DNA of 64,000 nucleotides from Paenibacillus nuruki (GCF_001721045.1 NZ_MDER01000027.1:1-64000), one strand, 5' to 3'. Positions 1 to 8,844 are shown, counted from the stretch's first letter. Notes: generated from the sequence alone by a model not told the origin. Translations and numbers: made by a program.

Positions 1-19
1 CACTTGGGTATCTCTCCAT

Positions 20-95
20 TGGCTCCCCGAACAGGACTCGAACCTGTGACAACTCGATTAACAGTCGAGTGCTCTACCAACTGAGCTATCAGGGA
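20..95 (-). tRNA. tRNA-Asn (anticodon GUU)
   Basis: The minus strand folds into a complete cloverleaf: a 7-bp acceptor stem (TCCCTGA with TCGGGGA), a D arm with AGCTCAGTTGGTAGAGC, an anticodon arm CTCGA-CTGTTAA-TCGAG, and a T arm with GGTTCGAGTCC. The anticodon is GTT, which reads Asn codons. The CCA end is encoded (20-22); the body is 23-95. It follows the sprT-like gene on the same strand, as a tRNA-Asn does in B. subtilis. Confidence 0.97.
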
Positions 96-134
96 ATATC
101 TAAAAAGAATAATATAGGTAGTACAAGAAATAAT

Positions 135-626
135 TTACCATGATTCCTGAGGCAAGTCAAGCTGTTCCAATGTTAATTTACCACTGCATTTGCCACAACG
201 ATATTTGTCTGGATTCATTTTACGTTTGCGCAAATACTGAGTCTGACAAGAGGTACATAATAACTTATAACGATACAGTTCTTTTCGTTTTTGTTGTTCG
301 ATCGCTGGTGGAGCCTGGCAGTATCGGCTTCCACCCACACGTTTGAGCCAGTATTTAAACTCTGCATCCCGGTGACGATAGCCCATACCATGAATATGTA
401 GATGATAATGACACAACTCGTGTTTGATAATGCGTTCCACTTCTTCTATACCAAATGCTTCTAGTTGATGTGGGTTGATCTCTATATGATGACTTCTCAA
501 AAAATAACGTCCACCTGTAGTACGTAATCTAGCGTTGAATACAGCACGATGTCGAAAAGGCCATTCGAAATGCTCCAGCGAAAGTTGTTCTACCCAAGTT
601 TGTAATTCTTCGTTCGTCATGGACAC
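135..626 (-). CDS. SprT-like zinc metalloprotease-family protein
   Basis: 163 residues. An HELCH zinc-binding motif lies at residues 69-73, and a C-terminal zinc ribbon uses Cys124, Cys127, Cys144 and Cys147. This is the SprT-like architecture (B. subtilis YdcK type). SprT relatives in eukaryotes (Spartan) cut DNA-protein crosslinks; the bacterial role is not settled, so proteolysis is inference. The start is GTG, seven bases after AAAGGAG; the later ATG (codon 3) is too far from that site. It lies between tex and tRNA-Asn on the same strand, matching B. subtilis gene order. Confidence 0.9.
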   Translation of the reverse strand: MSMTNEELQTWVEQLSLEHFEWPFRHRAVFNARLRTTGGRYFLRSHHIEINPHQLEAFGIEEVERIIKHELCHYHLHIHGMGYRHRDAEFKYWLKRVGGSRYCQAPPAIEQQKRKELYRYKLLCTSCQTQYLRKRKMNPDKYRCGKCSGKLTLEQLDLPQESW

Positions 627-806
627 TATTGCTCTCCTTTGTATCGGTTTTACTCTGTATAACTATCCTTTTACTTCATTCGATTGTTGCCGTTAATCTA
701 TATTTACTATAAATATAATCTCTTCTCTTGAATTTTAACTTTATTCTAAGCTACACTTCAAGTATAAATTATATAACCCATTTGATATTTAAAGGAGAAT
801 CTACTC

Positions 807-1172
807 ATGACTGCTACAAACATGCGTTATGTGCTATTGCAACAAGATTCACAACTTTCTTATATAGAAATGCCTGCTGACTATGCTTACCAATTAAGTG
901 CGCTTAACCTCAGACTACATAAAGAAATCAGTAAATTAACAGCTGAAGATATTCCTTCTTTACCTCGTGCGATTGCTGAATGTGACCAGCTAGAATTATT
1001 AGACGAGACCGCTTCGATTACAGGTGGATTGGACTACATTAACGAATTGGAACGTTCTTTTGCTATGCTTAAAGAAAATCATTATCCTTTAATCTCATTA
1101 TTAACAGAAATTCGGGCACTGCAAGCACAATTAGAACAATGGTATGAAGAATACGAAGAATCTCAAGTTTAA
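807..1172 (+). CDS. Conserved hypothetical protein, 121 residues
   Basis: I do not recognise the family. The protein is acidic, has no membrane segment or signal peptide, and is predicted mostly helical, with Leu/Glu-rich stretches in the second half that could form a coiled coil. A good ribosome binding site (AAAGGAG, 8 bases before ATG) and a strong downstream hairpin support a real gene. It is transcribed against tex and away from the sprT-like gene, so it is probably monocistronic. No cysteine cluster or enzymatic motif is visible. Confidence 0.7.
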   Translation: MTATNMRYVLLQQDSQLSYIEMPADYAYQLSALNLRLHKEISKLTAEDIPSLPRAIAECDQLELLDETASITGGLDYINELERSFAMLKENHYPLISLLTEIRALQAQLEQWYEEYEESQV

Positions 1173-1204
1173 CGATTTCTTTTCAATCATAATCTCTATA
1201 TAGC

Positions 1205-1252
1205 AAAAAGCGTACACTTTTCGAACAATAATTCGAAGAATGTACGCTTTTT
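1205..1252. terminator. Bidirectional terminator between the 121-residue gene and tex
   Basis: The left arm AAAAAGCGTACAC pairs with the right arm ATGTACGCTTTTT, and an inner TTCGAA/TTCGAA pair surrounds a short AT loop. A-run and T-run flank it, so it can end transcription of both convergent genes. Confidence 0.85.
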
Positions 1253-1261
1253 AAATTATCT

Positions 1262-3487
1262 TTATGCTTGAGCAGCTTCATCCGCAGAGGACTTGCGCAT
1301 CGTCAAGCCTACACGACCTTTTTTATGATCGATATTTAGAACCCATACTGTTACATTATCCCCGATAGACACCACATCCATCGGATGCTTCACAAAGCTG
1401 TTACTTAATTGTGAAATGTGTACCAATCCATCGTTTTTGATACCAATATCAACAAAGGCACCAAAATCAATAACATTACGCACCGTTCCTTGCAGTTCCA
1501 TCCCTGGCGATAGATCTTCAATTTTCAACACATCGGTGCGGAAAATAGGCAATGGCAATTCGTCACGTGGATCACGACCTGGACGTTGTAAACTATCCAA
1601 AATATCACGTAATGTTGGAACACCAATATCCAATGTTTCTGAAGCTTGCTCTACATCGACATTAGATAATGCTTCTACTGCTTCAGGTGTACCTAATTGC
1701 TCAGGTGTAATTTTTAACGATTTAAGCAATTTGGTTGTAGCTGCATAAGACTCTGGATGAATCGATGTGTAATCGAGTGGATTTTCGCCACCATTGATTC
1801 GTAAAAAGCCCACACATTGCTGGAGCGACTTCGCACCCAAACGTGGTACTTTTTGCAGTTGTTTGCGACTTGTAAATTTACCATTTTCTTCACGGTATTT
1901 TACGATGTTTTTGGCAATCGTTGTATTAACGCCTGCTACATACGATAACAGCGATGGAGAAGCTGTATTCACATCTACCCCAACATGGTTAACTGCGGAC
2001 TCTACAACGGCTTTTAGACTGCTCTCCAGATGTTTTTGAGAGACATCATGCTGGTATTGTCCTACACCGATTGCTTTGGGATCGATTTTGACCAATTCAG
2101 CTAATGGATCTTGAACACGACGAGCGATAGAAGCTGCACTACGCTGAGCTACATCCAGATCAGGGAATTCTTCTTGAGCGAGTTTGGAAGCGGAATATAC
2201 ACTTGCTCCTGCTTCACTGACGATCAAATACGATAGTTCTTGATCTGTAATCTCTTGAATCAATTCAGCGACAAATTGTTCGGATTCACGAGAAGCTGTT
2301 CCGTTACCAATAACGATCAATTCAATATCATACTGCTTGATCATACGGCGGAATATGTCAGCAGCTTCACGCTTTTTGTTATGTGGTGGAGTTGGATACG
2401 TTACTTCAACTTCAAGTAATTTACCTGTACCATCTACTGCTGCTAATTTACAACCTGTCCGGTAAGCTGGATCGACACCAAGTACACGTTTTTCTTTAAT
2501 CGGTGCTTGTAGCAACAGATTACGAAGATTACCAGCGAAAATAGAGATGGCTTGCTGATCACCTTTTTCTGTTAATTCTGCACGTACTTCACGTTCAATC
2601 GATGGCGCAATCAGACGTTTGTAAGCATCTTCGATCACATTGATCAATAGATCGCGAACAGCAGAAGAACCTTTAACAACCTGCTTTTCCATATACCGAT
2701 GAATAGATTCCGGTTGAACTTCCAGTTGTACTTTTAAAATATTTTCACGTTCTCCACGATTGATCGCTAAGATACGGTGAGGTGGCATTTTTTTAGCTAA
2801 TTCACGATAGCTATAATACATTTCATATACAGACTCTTCCGTAGGCGCTTTGGCTTCTGTAACCAGCATCCCTTGATCAAGTGTGTATCTTCTAATCCAT
2901 GTACGCAGATTCGCATCATCCGATAGACTTTCTGCAATAATATCCATAGCGCCTTGTAGAGCTTGGTTCGCATCTTCTACACCTTTGTCAGCATCTACGT
3001 AACGTTCTGCTTCCACGAGTGGTGCAGGGCTTGCGTGTTGCTCCATTATCCAATTGGACAGTGGCTCTAACCCTTTTTCTTTGGCAACACTTGCACGTGT
3101 TTTACGCTTTTGACGATACGGACGGTATAAATCTTCAACCACTTGTAATTTAGCTGCACTTTGAATAGCAGTCGCTAACTCTTCGGTTAATTTATCTTGT
3201 TCACTAATAATCCGTAGCACTTCATCTTTACGTTCTTGTAAATTACGCAAATATTGATGACGTTCTTCAATATCTCGCAATTCATTTTCATCTAGTTCGC
3301 CGGTCATTTCTTTACGATAACGTGCGATAAATGGAATCGTATTGCCTTCTGACAATAAATCAATCGTTGTGCGAATTTGTTTTAATGAAATTTGTAATTC
3401 GCTTGCGATTTGTTTAATAATTTGTTCACGAACTTGCTGTTCGGTGACTTTGGCTTGTTCTTCTGTGATTACTTTTTGTTCAGACAA
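1262..3487 (-). CDS. tex: Tex-family RNA-binding transcription accessory protein
   Basis: 741 residues, the normal Tex length. The order is an N-terminal helical region, a YqgF/RNase H-like domain beginning at VLGVDPAYRTGCK, a helix-hairpin-helix region (SLLSYVAGVNTTIAKNIV), and a C-terminal S1 RNA-binding domain (GTVRNVIDFGAFVDIG, then LVHISQLS). Tex proteins bind nucleic acid and the transcription machinery; the exact role in this organism is inference. The start is TTG, seven bases after GAGGG. In B. subtilis the homologue (ydcI) is separated from ndoA by the sigB operon; here only 138 bp separate them. Confidence 0.95.
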   Translation of the reverse strand: MSEQKVITEEQAKVTEQQVREQIIKQIASELQISLKQIRTTIDLLSEGNTIPFIARYRKEMTGELDENELRDIEERHQYLRNLQERKDEVLRIISEQDKLTEELATAIQSAAKLQVVEDLYRPYRQKRKTRASVAKEKGLEPLSNWIMEQHASPAPLVEAERYVDADKGVEDANQALQGAMDIIAESLSDDANLRTWIRRYTLDQGMLVTEAKAPTEESVYEMYYSYRELAKKMPPHRILAINRGERENILKVQLEVQPESIHRYMEKQVVKGSSAVRDLLINVIEDAYKRLIAPSIEREVRAELTEKGDQQAISIFAGNLRNLLLQAPIKEKRVLGVDPAYRTGCKLAAVDGTGKLLEVEVTYPTPPHNKKREAADIFRRMIKQYDIELIVIGNGTASRESEQFVAELIQEITDQELSYLIVSEAGASVYSASKLAQEEFPDLDVAQRSAASIARRVQDPLAELVKIDPKAIGVGQYQHDVSQKHLESSLKAVVESAVNHVGVDVNTASPSLLSYVAGVNTTIAKNIVKYREENGKFTSRKQLQKVPRLGAKSLQQCVGFLRINGGENPLDYTSIHPESYAATTKLLKSLKITPEQLGTPEAVEALSNVDVEQASETLDIGVPTLRDILDSLQRPGRDPRDELPLPIFRTDVLKIEDLSPGMELQGTVRNVIDFGAFVDIGIKNDGLVHISQLSNSFVKHPMDVVSIGDNVTVWVLNIDHKKGRVGLTMRKSSADEAAQA

Positions 3488-3581
3488 ATCCTATCCCTCT
3501 TTCTCTTCTCCCTTACAACGGAGATTCCTCGCATCATACTTTTATTATCTCAGACAATGTCTTTGATTTCCACCTGAATAC

Positions 3582-3608
3582 AAAAAAACCCGGTGATAGC
3601 ACCGGGTT
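3582..3608 (-). terminator. Terminator after ndoA
   Basis: AACCCGGTG-ATAG-CACCGGGTT forms a GC-rich 9-bp stem followed, on the minus strand, by a run of T. It lies just beyond the ndoA stop and before the tex promoter region. Confidence 0.9.
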
Positions 3609-3625
3609 GAAATTGCAAGTTAGGC

Positions 3626-3976
3626 TTAAAATTCAACTAAGCCTAAACTGATCTGGAGCGCATCGTGTACACGACGCATGGTTTCTTCATCCAGATGTGT
3701 AATCTTATCAGTTAGACGCTGTTTATCAATAGTTCGAATCTGTTCCAGCAAAATAACGGAATCTCTGTCAAACCCATGAGATTTAGCGTCGATCTCTACA
3801 TGTGTTGGCAATTTGGCTTTTTGAATCTGTGCTGTAATTGCCGCCACAATAACCGTTGGACTGAAACGGTTGCCGATATCATTCTGGATAACCAGAACCG
3901 GCCTCACGCCGCCCTGTTCGGAGCCGACGACGGGCGATAAATCTGCAAAAAATACATCGCCACGTTTTACGATCAA
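3626..3976 (-). CDS. ndoA: MazF/EndoA-family mRNA interferase (toxin)
   Basis: 116 residues, typical of EndoA. The family start motif [20 protein letters not shown], the following RPVLVIQND, and the [13 protein letters not shown] strand are intact. EndoA cleaves single-stranded mRNA at a short U-rich site and is held inactive by the antitoxin encoded just upstream. The start is TTG, overlapping no other frame and lying 3 bp after the antitoxin stop. A terminator follows directly. Chromosomal ndoA beside alr is highly conserved in Bacilli. Confidence 0.95.
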   Translation of the reverse strand: MIVKRGDVFFADLSPVVGSEQGGVRPVLVIQNDIGNRFSPTVIVAAITAQIQKAKLPTHVEIDAKSHGFDRDSVILLEQIRTIDKQRLTDKITHLDEETMRRVHDALQISLGLVEF

Positions 3977-3979
3977 TGT

Positions 3980-4261
3980 CTACACCCCGCTAACTAAACG
4001 GTCCAGAGTGATGTCCGCCTCTTCCTCCGCATGAAAAGCTTCGCAAGCGATTCTCAGATTGATCTTAGCCATTTCCATATATCCACGCTGCATCGCTTCA
4101 CGGATATACCGCTTTTTGCGTTCAGTGAGATAAATTTTGGTGGCTTTTCTGATTAATTCACTGCGATCGGAATCTTCTAAAGCTGCGATACCATCCACTT
4201 CTTGCAGAAGTTGATCCGGCAAACGGATCATAATGCTCTGCGCATTTTGCATGTTGTCCAA
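3980..4261 (-). CDS. ndoAI: EndoAI-type ribbon-helix-helix antitoxin
   Basis: 93 residues. The N-terminal ribbon-helix-helix (IMIRLPDQLLQEVDGIA then RSELIRKATKIYL) would bind DNA and dimerise; the C-terminal helix would wrap the toxin. The likely start is TTG about 10 bases after GGGGGTG; an ATG three codons later is also possible. Gene spacing to ndoA is 3 bp, so the two are co-transcribed and probably translationally linked. The pair probably autoregulates, as known for the family. Confidence 0.92.
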   Translation of the reverse strand: MDNMQNAQSIMIRLPDQLLQEVDGIAALEDSDRSELIRKATKIYLTERKKRYIREAMQRGYMEMAKINLRIACEAFHAEEEADITLDRLVSGV

Positions 4262-4482
4262 CTGTCAAGCACCCCCAAAACCTTTTCCAGCTCTACCCCT
4301 ATAGCGGCTGTATTGGTATCTTTTGTGCACGAATCTAACTTTCTGGTCTTTGCGACACATACGACATATGAGGCAAGTTTGCTGCCATCATTATAAACCA
4401 GATCATACGTGTGCGTACAGACCTTTCTTGATACTTATGTAAGATTCGCTGTAAATATTCGGTTTCCTTCTGATTCACAAAA

Positions 4483-5670
4483 TTAATTTGTAAAATGTGT
4501 AAGGGGATTCCAAAGGGTGACAATGGCATTATTCCGGTAGTATGCACGAGGCACTCTAGCGGCAATCATACAAACGATTTCATAGTGAATTGTACCGAGC
4601 TTCGATGCCAGCTCATCAGCAGTAATGACAGCATCATGCTGTCTGCCAATTAAGACAACCTCTTCGCCGATTTGGATTTCTTCTGCTTCTTCAGCAAAAG
4701 ATTTAAGTGATACCATGCACTGGTCCATACAAATCGTTCCTACTACAGGGACACGGCGACCACGAATTAACACTTCCGCCACTCCCGTTAACATTCGAGA
4801 ATAACCGTCCGCATAACCGATAGGAAGTGTCGCAATATATTCATCACTTTCAGTAACATATTTCCCGCCATAACTTACTTTAGAATGATCAGGAAGTTGT
4901 TTGACGTATGTCACTTCAGTTTTGAGCGTCAGTACTGGAGTTAATTCTATCGCCTGTTTGTTCACTTCAGCTGAAGGATACAGCCCATACAATGCAATAC
5001 CTATCCGAACCATCTGAGGCGATAATTCAGGAGTATCAATAGCGGTAGCACTGTTCCCCGTATGTATGATAGGGATAGAATAACCCAGTTCACGTAATTG
5101 CACGTTAACCTGTTGAAAACGTTCGTATTGTTCCAATGTATAACTTTTGTCAAACTCATCCGCCTTGGCAAAATGGGTAAACATTCCTTCGATCTCAAGT
5201 TGTGGCACTTTGAAAGCTCTAGTAATAAAATCAACTGCCACATTAGTCAAAAGACCGATTCTTCCCATTCCGCTGTCGATCTTGATATGAGCTTTAAGCT
5301 TGCGTTCGGAAGAATCAAGCACAAGTCCAGCTATCGCTTCAAGTACATCTTCCGTGAATACATTAAGAGTAATATCATATTCATAAGCAGCAGATATACC
5401 TGCCGGTCCGGTATAGCCCAGAACAAGAATAGGCATACGTATACCTTGCTGACGCAGCTCAATCGCTTCATCCAAAAATGCCACACTCAAATAGTCCGTA
5501 CCTAATCGTTCCAATTCTCGTGAAATTTCAACTGCTCCGTGTCCATAGGCATTACCTTTAACACAACATAGCAATTGAGTCTGTGGAGATAAAGCTCCAC
5601 GAAAAGCTTCGTAGTTGGTACGTAATGCATCCAAGTTAATGTCTGCTCTCGTTGCTCGATACTGTTGCAC
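4483..5670 (-). CDS. alr: Alanine racemase
   Basis: 395 residues, near the usual length. The pyridoxal-phosphate lysine lies in CVKGNAYGHG (Lys38) and the second catalytic tyrosine in KVSYGGKY (Tyr267). The enzyme interconverts L- and D-alanine for peptidoglycan. The start is GTG, 8 bases after AAGGTGA. A promoter TTGACA-N18-TAACAT lies at 5719-5748. The gene is followed by 221 bp and then the ndoAI-ndoA pair in the same direction, the arrangement known from B. subtilis. Confidence 0.96.
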   Translation of the reverse strand: MQQYRATRADINLDALRTNYEAFRGALSPQTQLLCCVKGNAYGHGAVEISRELERLGTDYLSVAFLDEAIELRQQGIRMPILVLGYTGPAGISAAYEYDITLNVFTEDVLEAIAGLVLDSSERKLKAHIKIDSGMGRIGLLTNVAVDFITRAFKVPQLEIEGMFTHFAKADEFDKSYTLEQYERFQQVNVQLRELGYSIPIIHTGNSATAIDTPELSPQMVRIGIALYGLYPSAEVNKQAIELTPVLTLKTEVTYVKQLPDHSKVSYGGKYVTESDEYIATLPIGYADGYSRMLTGVAEVLIRGRRVPVVGTICMDQCMVSLKSFAEEAEEIQIGEEVVLIGRQHDAVITADELASKLGTIHYEIVCMIAARVPRAYYRNNAIVTLWNPLTHFTN

Positions 5671-5718
5671 TTGCAGTCACCTTCTAATCCGTTTTTGCCT
5701 ATAAAGGGCAATAAATAT

Positions 5719-5748
5719 ATGTTAATGCGGAAGTAAGATAACTGTCAA
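5719..5748 (-). promoter_or_regulatory. Probable alr promoter (SigA type)
   Basis: Read on the minus strand, TTGACA (5743-5748) and TAACAT (5719-5724) are separated by 18 bp. It lies about 50 bp upstream of the GTG start of alr. Confidence 0.6.
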
Positions 5749-5784
5749 TTACACTTGGATACATTAACAAGGCGAATATTAAAA

Positions 5785-5828
5785 AAGACGATGTTCCGTA
5801 GTGCAGTTGCGCCTTGCGGTTTCGTCTT
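5785..5828 (-). terminator. Likely terminator of the 5920-8661 operon
   Basis: On the minus strand the AAGACGA/TCGTCTT stem is followed by six T residues (plus-strand A-run 5780-5785). An inner CCG/CGG pair adds stability. It lies between the last gene of the operon and the alr promoter. Confidence 0.55.
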
Positions 5829-5880
5829 ATATCGTAGTATTTACCCGCTTCAAGGTCGATAGAAGCGGGATTTTGAGTAT
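5785..5880 (+). ncRNA. Candidate small structured RNA between alr and the 219-residue gene
   Basis: A plus-strand promoter-like pair TTGGAT (5755-5760)-N16-TATTAA (5777-5782) precedes a hairpin closed by AAGACGA/TCGTCTT (5785-5828). A second GC-rich hairpin follows, CCCGCTTC (5844-5851) with GAAGCGGG (5862-5869), and then a T-rich tail. No reading frame fits. Alternatively the first hairpin, which has a T-run on the minus strand, is only the terminator of the operon ending at 5920. I do not recognise an Rfam family. Confidence 0.35.
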
Positions 5881-5919
5881 TTTGTAAATTTACATTTAAA
5901 ATTAAAACTTTTTCATTTT

Positions 5920-6579
5920 TTATTCATACACAACGGTGTTACCGCAATATTCACAATCTTTCTTTTCATGCGGTGCAATCGTATAAATCGCTCCACAACC
6001 GGAACAATCTACCTTTTTAGGCTGAAGATTAGGAGCAGGAGGTTGTGTTGTTGATGCATTCATGGACTGATGACGTTGTTGCTGTTGCCATGACATATAA
6101 GGTGCTGTTTTGGGATCTAAAGGATTGAAGATTTTATAATCTGTTGTTGTCGTACTATTGCCATTACTGTTACTTGTCGTCGTTGTTGTAGATGAATACG
6201 ATGTGGTGGTATTGATCTGCTGATTAGGATTTGCTTGACGATGTGGAATATGTTGAAGATCTATGGGATCAATCGTATGAATAGAACCTGATGAATGGTT
6301 TTGATGCTGTTGTTGACGTTCATTATGAAGCTCATTTTGACGAGCATACCAATCTTTTTGTGCCTGTACTTTTTGTTTGTGCAATTTGATTTGTTTGGAA
6401 CCAAAATGGATTAGCAAAAAACCAGGTAAGAATGTAAATAATGATACTATAATCCAACTTCCCCACAGACTCCCTATTGAAACAGACGTACCATCTGGAA
6501 CAAAAATTCCAATAGATATTAATGCCCATACTAACAAAAACGGAATACCAATGACGATCATAATAATACCAACTGCCAT
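5920..6579 (-). CDS. Small membrane protein with C-terminal zinc ribbon
   Basis: 219 residues. Two hydrophobic segments (about 3-27 and 38-58) are followed by a charged segment, a Gln/Ser/Thr-rich low-complexity region (about 85-175) and a C-terminal CSGC...CEYC zinc ribbon. I recognise no named family. It is the third gene of a run with the four-TM protein and the SPFH/zinc-ribbon protein upstream, so a membrane-associated complex is inferred. The start has AAAGGAG at good spacing. The unusual polar linker suggests a flexible tether. Confidence 0.75.
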   Translation of the reverse strand: MAVGIIMIVIGIPFLLVWALISIGIFVPDGTSVSIGSLWGSWIIVSLFTFLPGFLLIHFGSKQIKLHKQKVQAQKDWYARQNELHNERQQQHQNHSSGSIHTIDPIDLQHIPHRQANPNQQINTTTSYSSTTTTTSNSNGNSTTTTDYKIFNPLDPKTAPYMSWQQQQRHQSMNASTTQPPAPNLQPKKVDCSGCGAIYTIAPHEKKDCEYCGNTVVYE

Positions 6580-6647
6580 ATTTATTAACTCCTTTACAAC
6601 TGTATCTTTTCTTTTTATTCAAATGACTTTCTTACTACTTACGTGTA

Positions 6648-7403
6648 TTAAGACTTTACAGTAATAAGCTTACGATTACGTTGTTGAAGTAAGTCTTGTA
6701 CAGATCCGAATACTGATTTTAGCTGCTGTATCTGTTGAACAGCTTTGTGTTCATCTTCAATCGGGGTCTGCATCATTTGTTCTTGTAAACGTCTGACTTC
6801 ATTCACCAGTTGCTCTTCTTCTTGCCAAATATCAGGATGAGTCACAGGATCACTAAAGCGTACATTTTCTTCAAGTTGAACGAATAACTGTTTGAGTTCA
6901 CTACGATAAGGTTCTTGCCAACCTTTTAATTGCAGATTGGATTCATTGAGTATGGATCGAATTTCTTGAATACCGAGCACCTGCAATCGTTCTTCTTTAT
7001 CAATGCCACGTTCAGTCTGCATAAACCAGATCAATAACCCGCCGATCACAAATACAGCACCAAATGTAATCAATTGAATCCAGATATATAAGCTGGTCGG
7101 AACCGCGATCACTAACCAGAGCAATACAGCATACATAATCGTTAATGCTTGATACGTAACAGCTACAACCACTAACCCTAGAAATGCAGGTACTGTCTTT
7201 TTAAATTGCTCTGCTCGTAGTGCGCCCCAGCCTGCTAAAGACCATACTATTGTTTCTGCTAAAACAACGGTTGCTAAAGAAACCCAAAAACGAACATCTA
7301 ATATATGAAAAGAAGCTAGAAGAAAAAAGCCAATCACAGTAATCGTCAAAATAACACCATACAGTAAGGTAATGATTTTGATCCCTAAGCGATTATCGGT
7401 CAT
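6648..7403 (-). CDS. Four-TM membrane protein with C-terminal helical domain
   Basis: 251 residues from the chosen ATG. That ATG lies one base beyond the stop of the SPFH gene and has AAGGAG about 9 bases upstream. A longer reading from 7481 would run into the SPFH coding sequence and is unlikely. Four hydrophobic segments occupy roughly residues 8-135, followed by a soluble, Glu/Gln-rich helical region. Family not recognised. Tight packing with the SPFH gene indicates co-translation and probably a joint function at the membrane. Confidence 0.78.
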   Translation of the reverse strand: MTDNRLGIKIITLLYGVILTITVIGFFLLASFHILDVRFWVSLATVVLAETIVWSLAGWGALRAEQFKKTVPAFLGLVVVAVTYQALTIMYAVLLWLVIAVPTSLYIWIQLITFGAVFVIGGLLIWFMQTERGIDKEERLQVLGIQEIRSILNESNLQLKGWQEPYRSELKQLFVQLEENVRFSDPVTHPDIWQEEEQLVNEVRRLQEQMMQTPIEDEHKAVQQIQQLKSVFGSVQDLLQQRNRKLITVKS

Positions 7404-7404
7404 C

Positions 7405-8661
7405 TTATTGTTCTCCTTCTGGTGTAACACGTTGACCACATTCCGGACAGAACTTTTGACCTGGCTGAACAGCATGACCACAACTGCTACACGTCATCAC
7501 TGCCGATGCTCCACATTCTGGACAGAATTTCACACCTGCTTGAAGTGCAGCACCGCAACTACGACAAGGCTTAGCAAATGCTTTACCACAACTTTTACAT
7601 TGTGTTGCACCTTCTGGATTATCTGCTCCACATTGATCACAGGAGTTGTATTTGTCTCCACAATGCGCGCAAAATTTGGAACCCGGTGTGAGTGGTTGAC
7701 TGCATTTATCACACGTATGTTGCGTATTGGAATGAGAAGATGTTGAATCATTAAATTGAACATTTCCTGTTCCACCCGTTACATCCATTACTCGACCAAG
7801 ACCTGCCATCCCTTGCCCAAAAGCACCACCCAAACCAAAGCCCATACCCATGCCTAGTCCAGCACCCATTAGCCCTGCTTGTGTACTCCCTTCATTTTTG
7901 GCAGCTCCTTCTAACGTATCAAAGCTTCGTTCTTGTTGATACGTATATCCAACGATATCCATCTCTGCTTTGCGTGCTAAGGCTTCTTGCAATCTTTTGA
8001 CAGAAGGATCGTCATCCGGTGTATTAACTGAATCCATATATAAGTTCACGATTTCAATACCAAATTCTGCGAAAACAGGCATCATTTTTTCTTTGACATG
8101 ATTGGAAATCTCGCTTATGTAAGCATTAATCTCCAGTATACTAATCTGCTTGTGTACCAGATAAGACGAAATACTTTCGTTGATATTCATTAACAACAAT
8201 CCACGGAAATATCTTGAAATATCAGCTTGATCAAATTGAGATAGTGTACCGACTAATTTCACCAGAAATTTACGTGAATCTTCGATACGAATACCCATCT
8301 GTCCAAAAGCACGTACTGGAATAATAATTTTATATTTAGGATCTTGTAATTGAATAGGTGCAGTTGTGCCCCATTTCATATCTAAATTGCTTACCCGATT
8401 GACATACCATATCTCTGCTGCAAAAGGAGAATGTCCGCCGAATGGAATATTAACGATGTTATTAAGCAACGGAATATTCAGTGTACTGAGTGTATGTCGA
8501 CCTGACCCAAAAGTATCAAACGCTTTACCACCTTTGTACAATATCGCTTCTTGAGACTCGTTAACGATTAATTGTGTCCAAGTGCCTAACTCTTCATTCG
8601 GATGCTTCCAAGCATATACATCGGGTGTACCGTCGTACTTAATTACTTCTACTAATGCCAT
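7405..8661 (-). CDS. SPFH (band 7) domain protein with four C-terminal zinc ribbons
   Basis: 418 residues. The N-terminal two thirds match the YdjI-type SPFH family (TPDVYAWKHPNEELGTW, then LGTLSQFDQAD-like and LARKAEMDIVGYTYQQER regions). A Gly/Met-rich linker (about 265-290) leads to eight CxxC motifs, enough for four zinc ribbons. SPFH proteins organise membrane domains; B. subtilis YdjI belongs to the sigma-W-dependent ydjFGHI operon, which contains a PspA homologue. No PspA gene is present here. Start ATG follows AAAAGGGGAAG. A possible ECF-type promoter lies at 8705-8731. Confidence 0.88.
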   Translation of the reverse strand: MALVEVIKYDGTPDVYAWKHPNEELGTWTQLIVNESQEAILYKGGKAFDTFGSGRHTLSTLNIPLLNNIVNIPFGGHSPFAAEIWYVNRVSNLDMKWGTTAPIQLQDPKYKIIIPVRAFGQMGIRIEDSRKFLVKLVGTLSQFDQADISRYFRGLLLMNINESISSYLVHKQISILEINAYISEISNHVKEKMMPVFAEFGIEIVNLYMDSVNTPDDDPSVKRLQEALARKAEMDIVGYTYQQERSFDTLEGAAKNEGSTQAGLMGAGLGMGMGFGLGGAFGQGMAGLGRVMDVTGGTGNVQFNDSTSSHSNTQHTCDKCSQPLTPGSKFCAHCGDKYNSCDQCGADNPEGATQCKSCGKAFAKPCRSCGAALQAGVKFCPECGASAVMTCSSCGHAVQPGQKFCPECGQRVTPEGEQ

Positions 8662-8704
8662 CTTTCTTCCCCTTTTCTTTATCTATCTCTATTTTATTAT
8701 TACA

Positions 8705-8731
8705 TACGTACGACCTATGAGATAAGTCTCA
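8705..8731 (-). promoter_or_regulatory. Candidate ECF-sigma (SigW-like) promoter of the SPFH operon
   Basis: On the minus strand TGAGAC (8726-8731) is followed after 17 bp by CGTA (8705-8708); a second CGTA is at 8709-8712. The SigW pattern is roughly TGAAAC-N16/17-CGTA, so there is one mismatch. The same spacing recurs upstream of spo0M. Confidence 0.4.
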
Positions 8732-8812
8732 ATTTTGGCAAATTAAGGGCAGTCTATATTGTCGATATAAGCTATATTTCGGTTGCGTATTTGTGAAAAT
8801 AAAGATGAACGC

Positions 8813-8838
8813 AAAAAAAGAGCCATTAATGGCTCTTT
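8813..8838 (-). terminator. Terminator after fur
   Basis: AAAGAGCCAT-TA-ATGGCTCTTT forms a perfect stem with a minus-strand T-run, seven bases past the fur stop codon. Confidence 0.9.
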
Positions 8839-8844
8839 CTGGGA

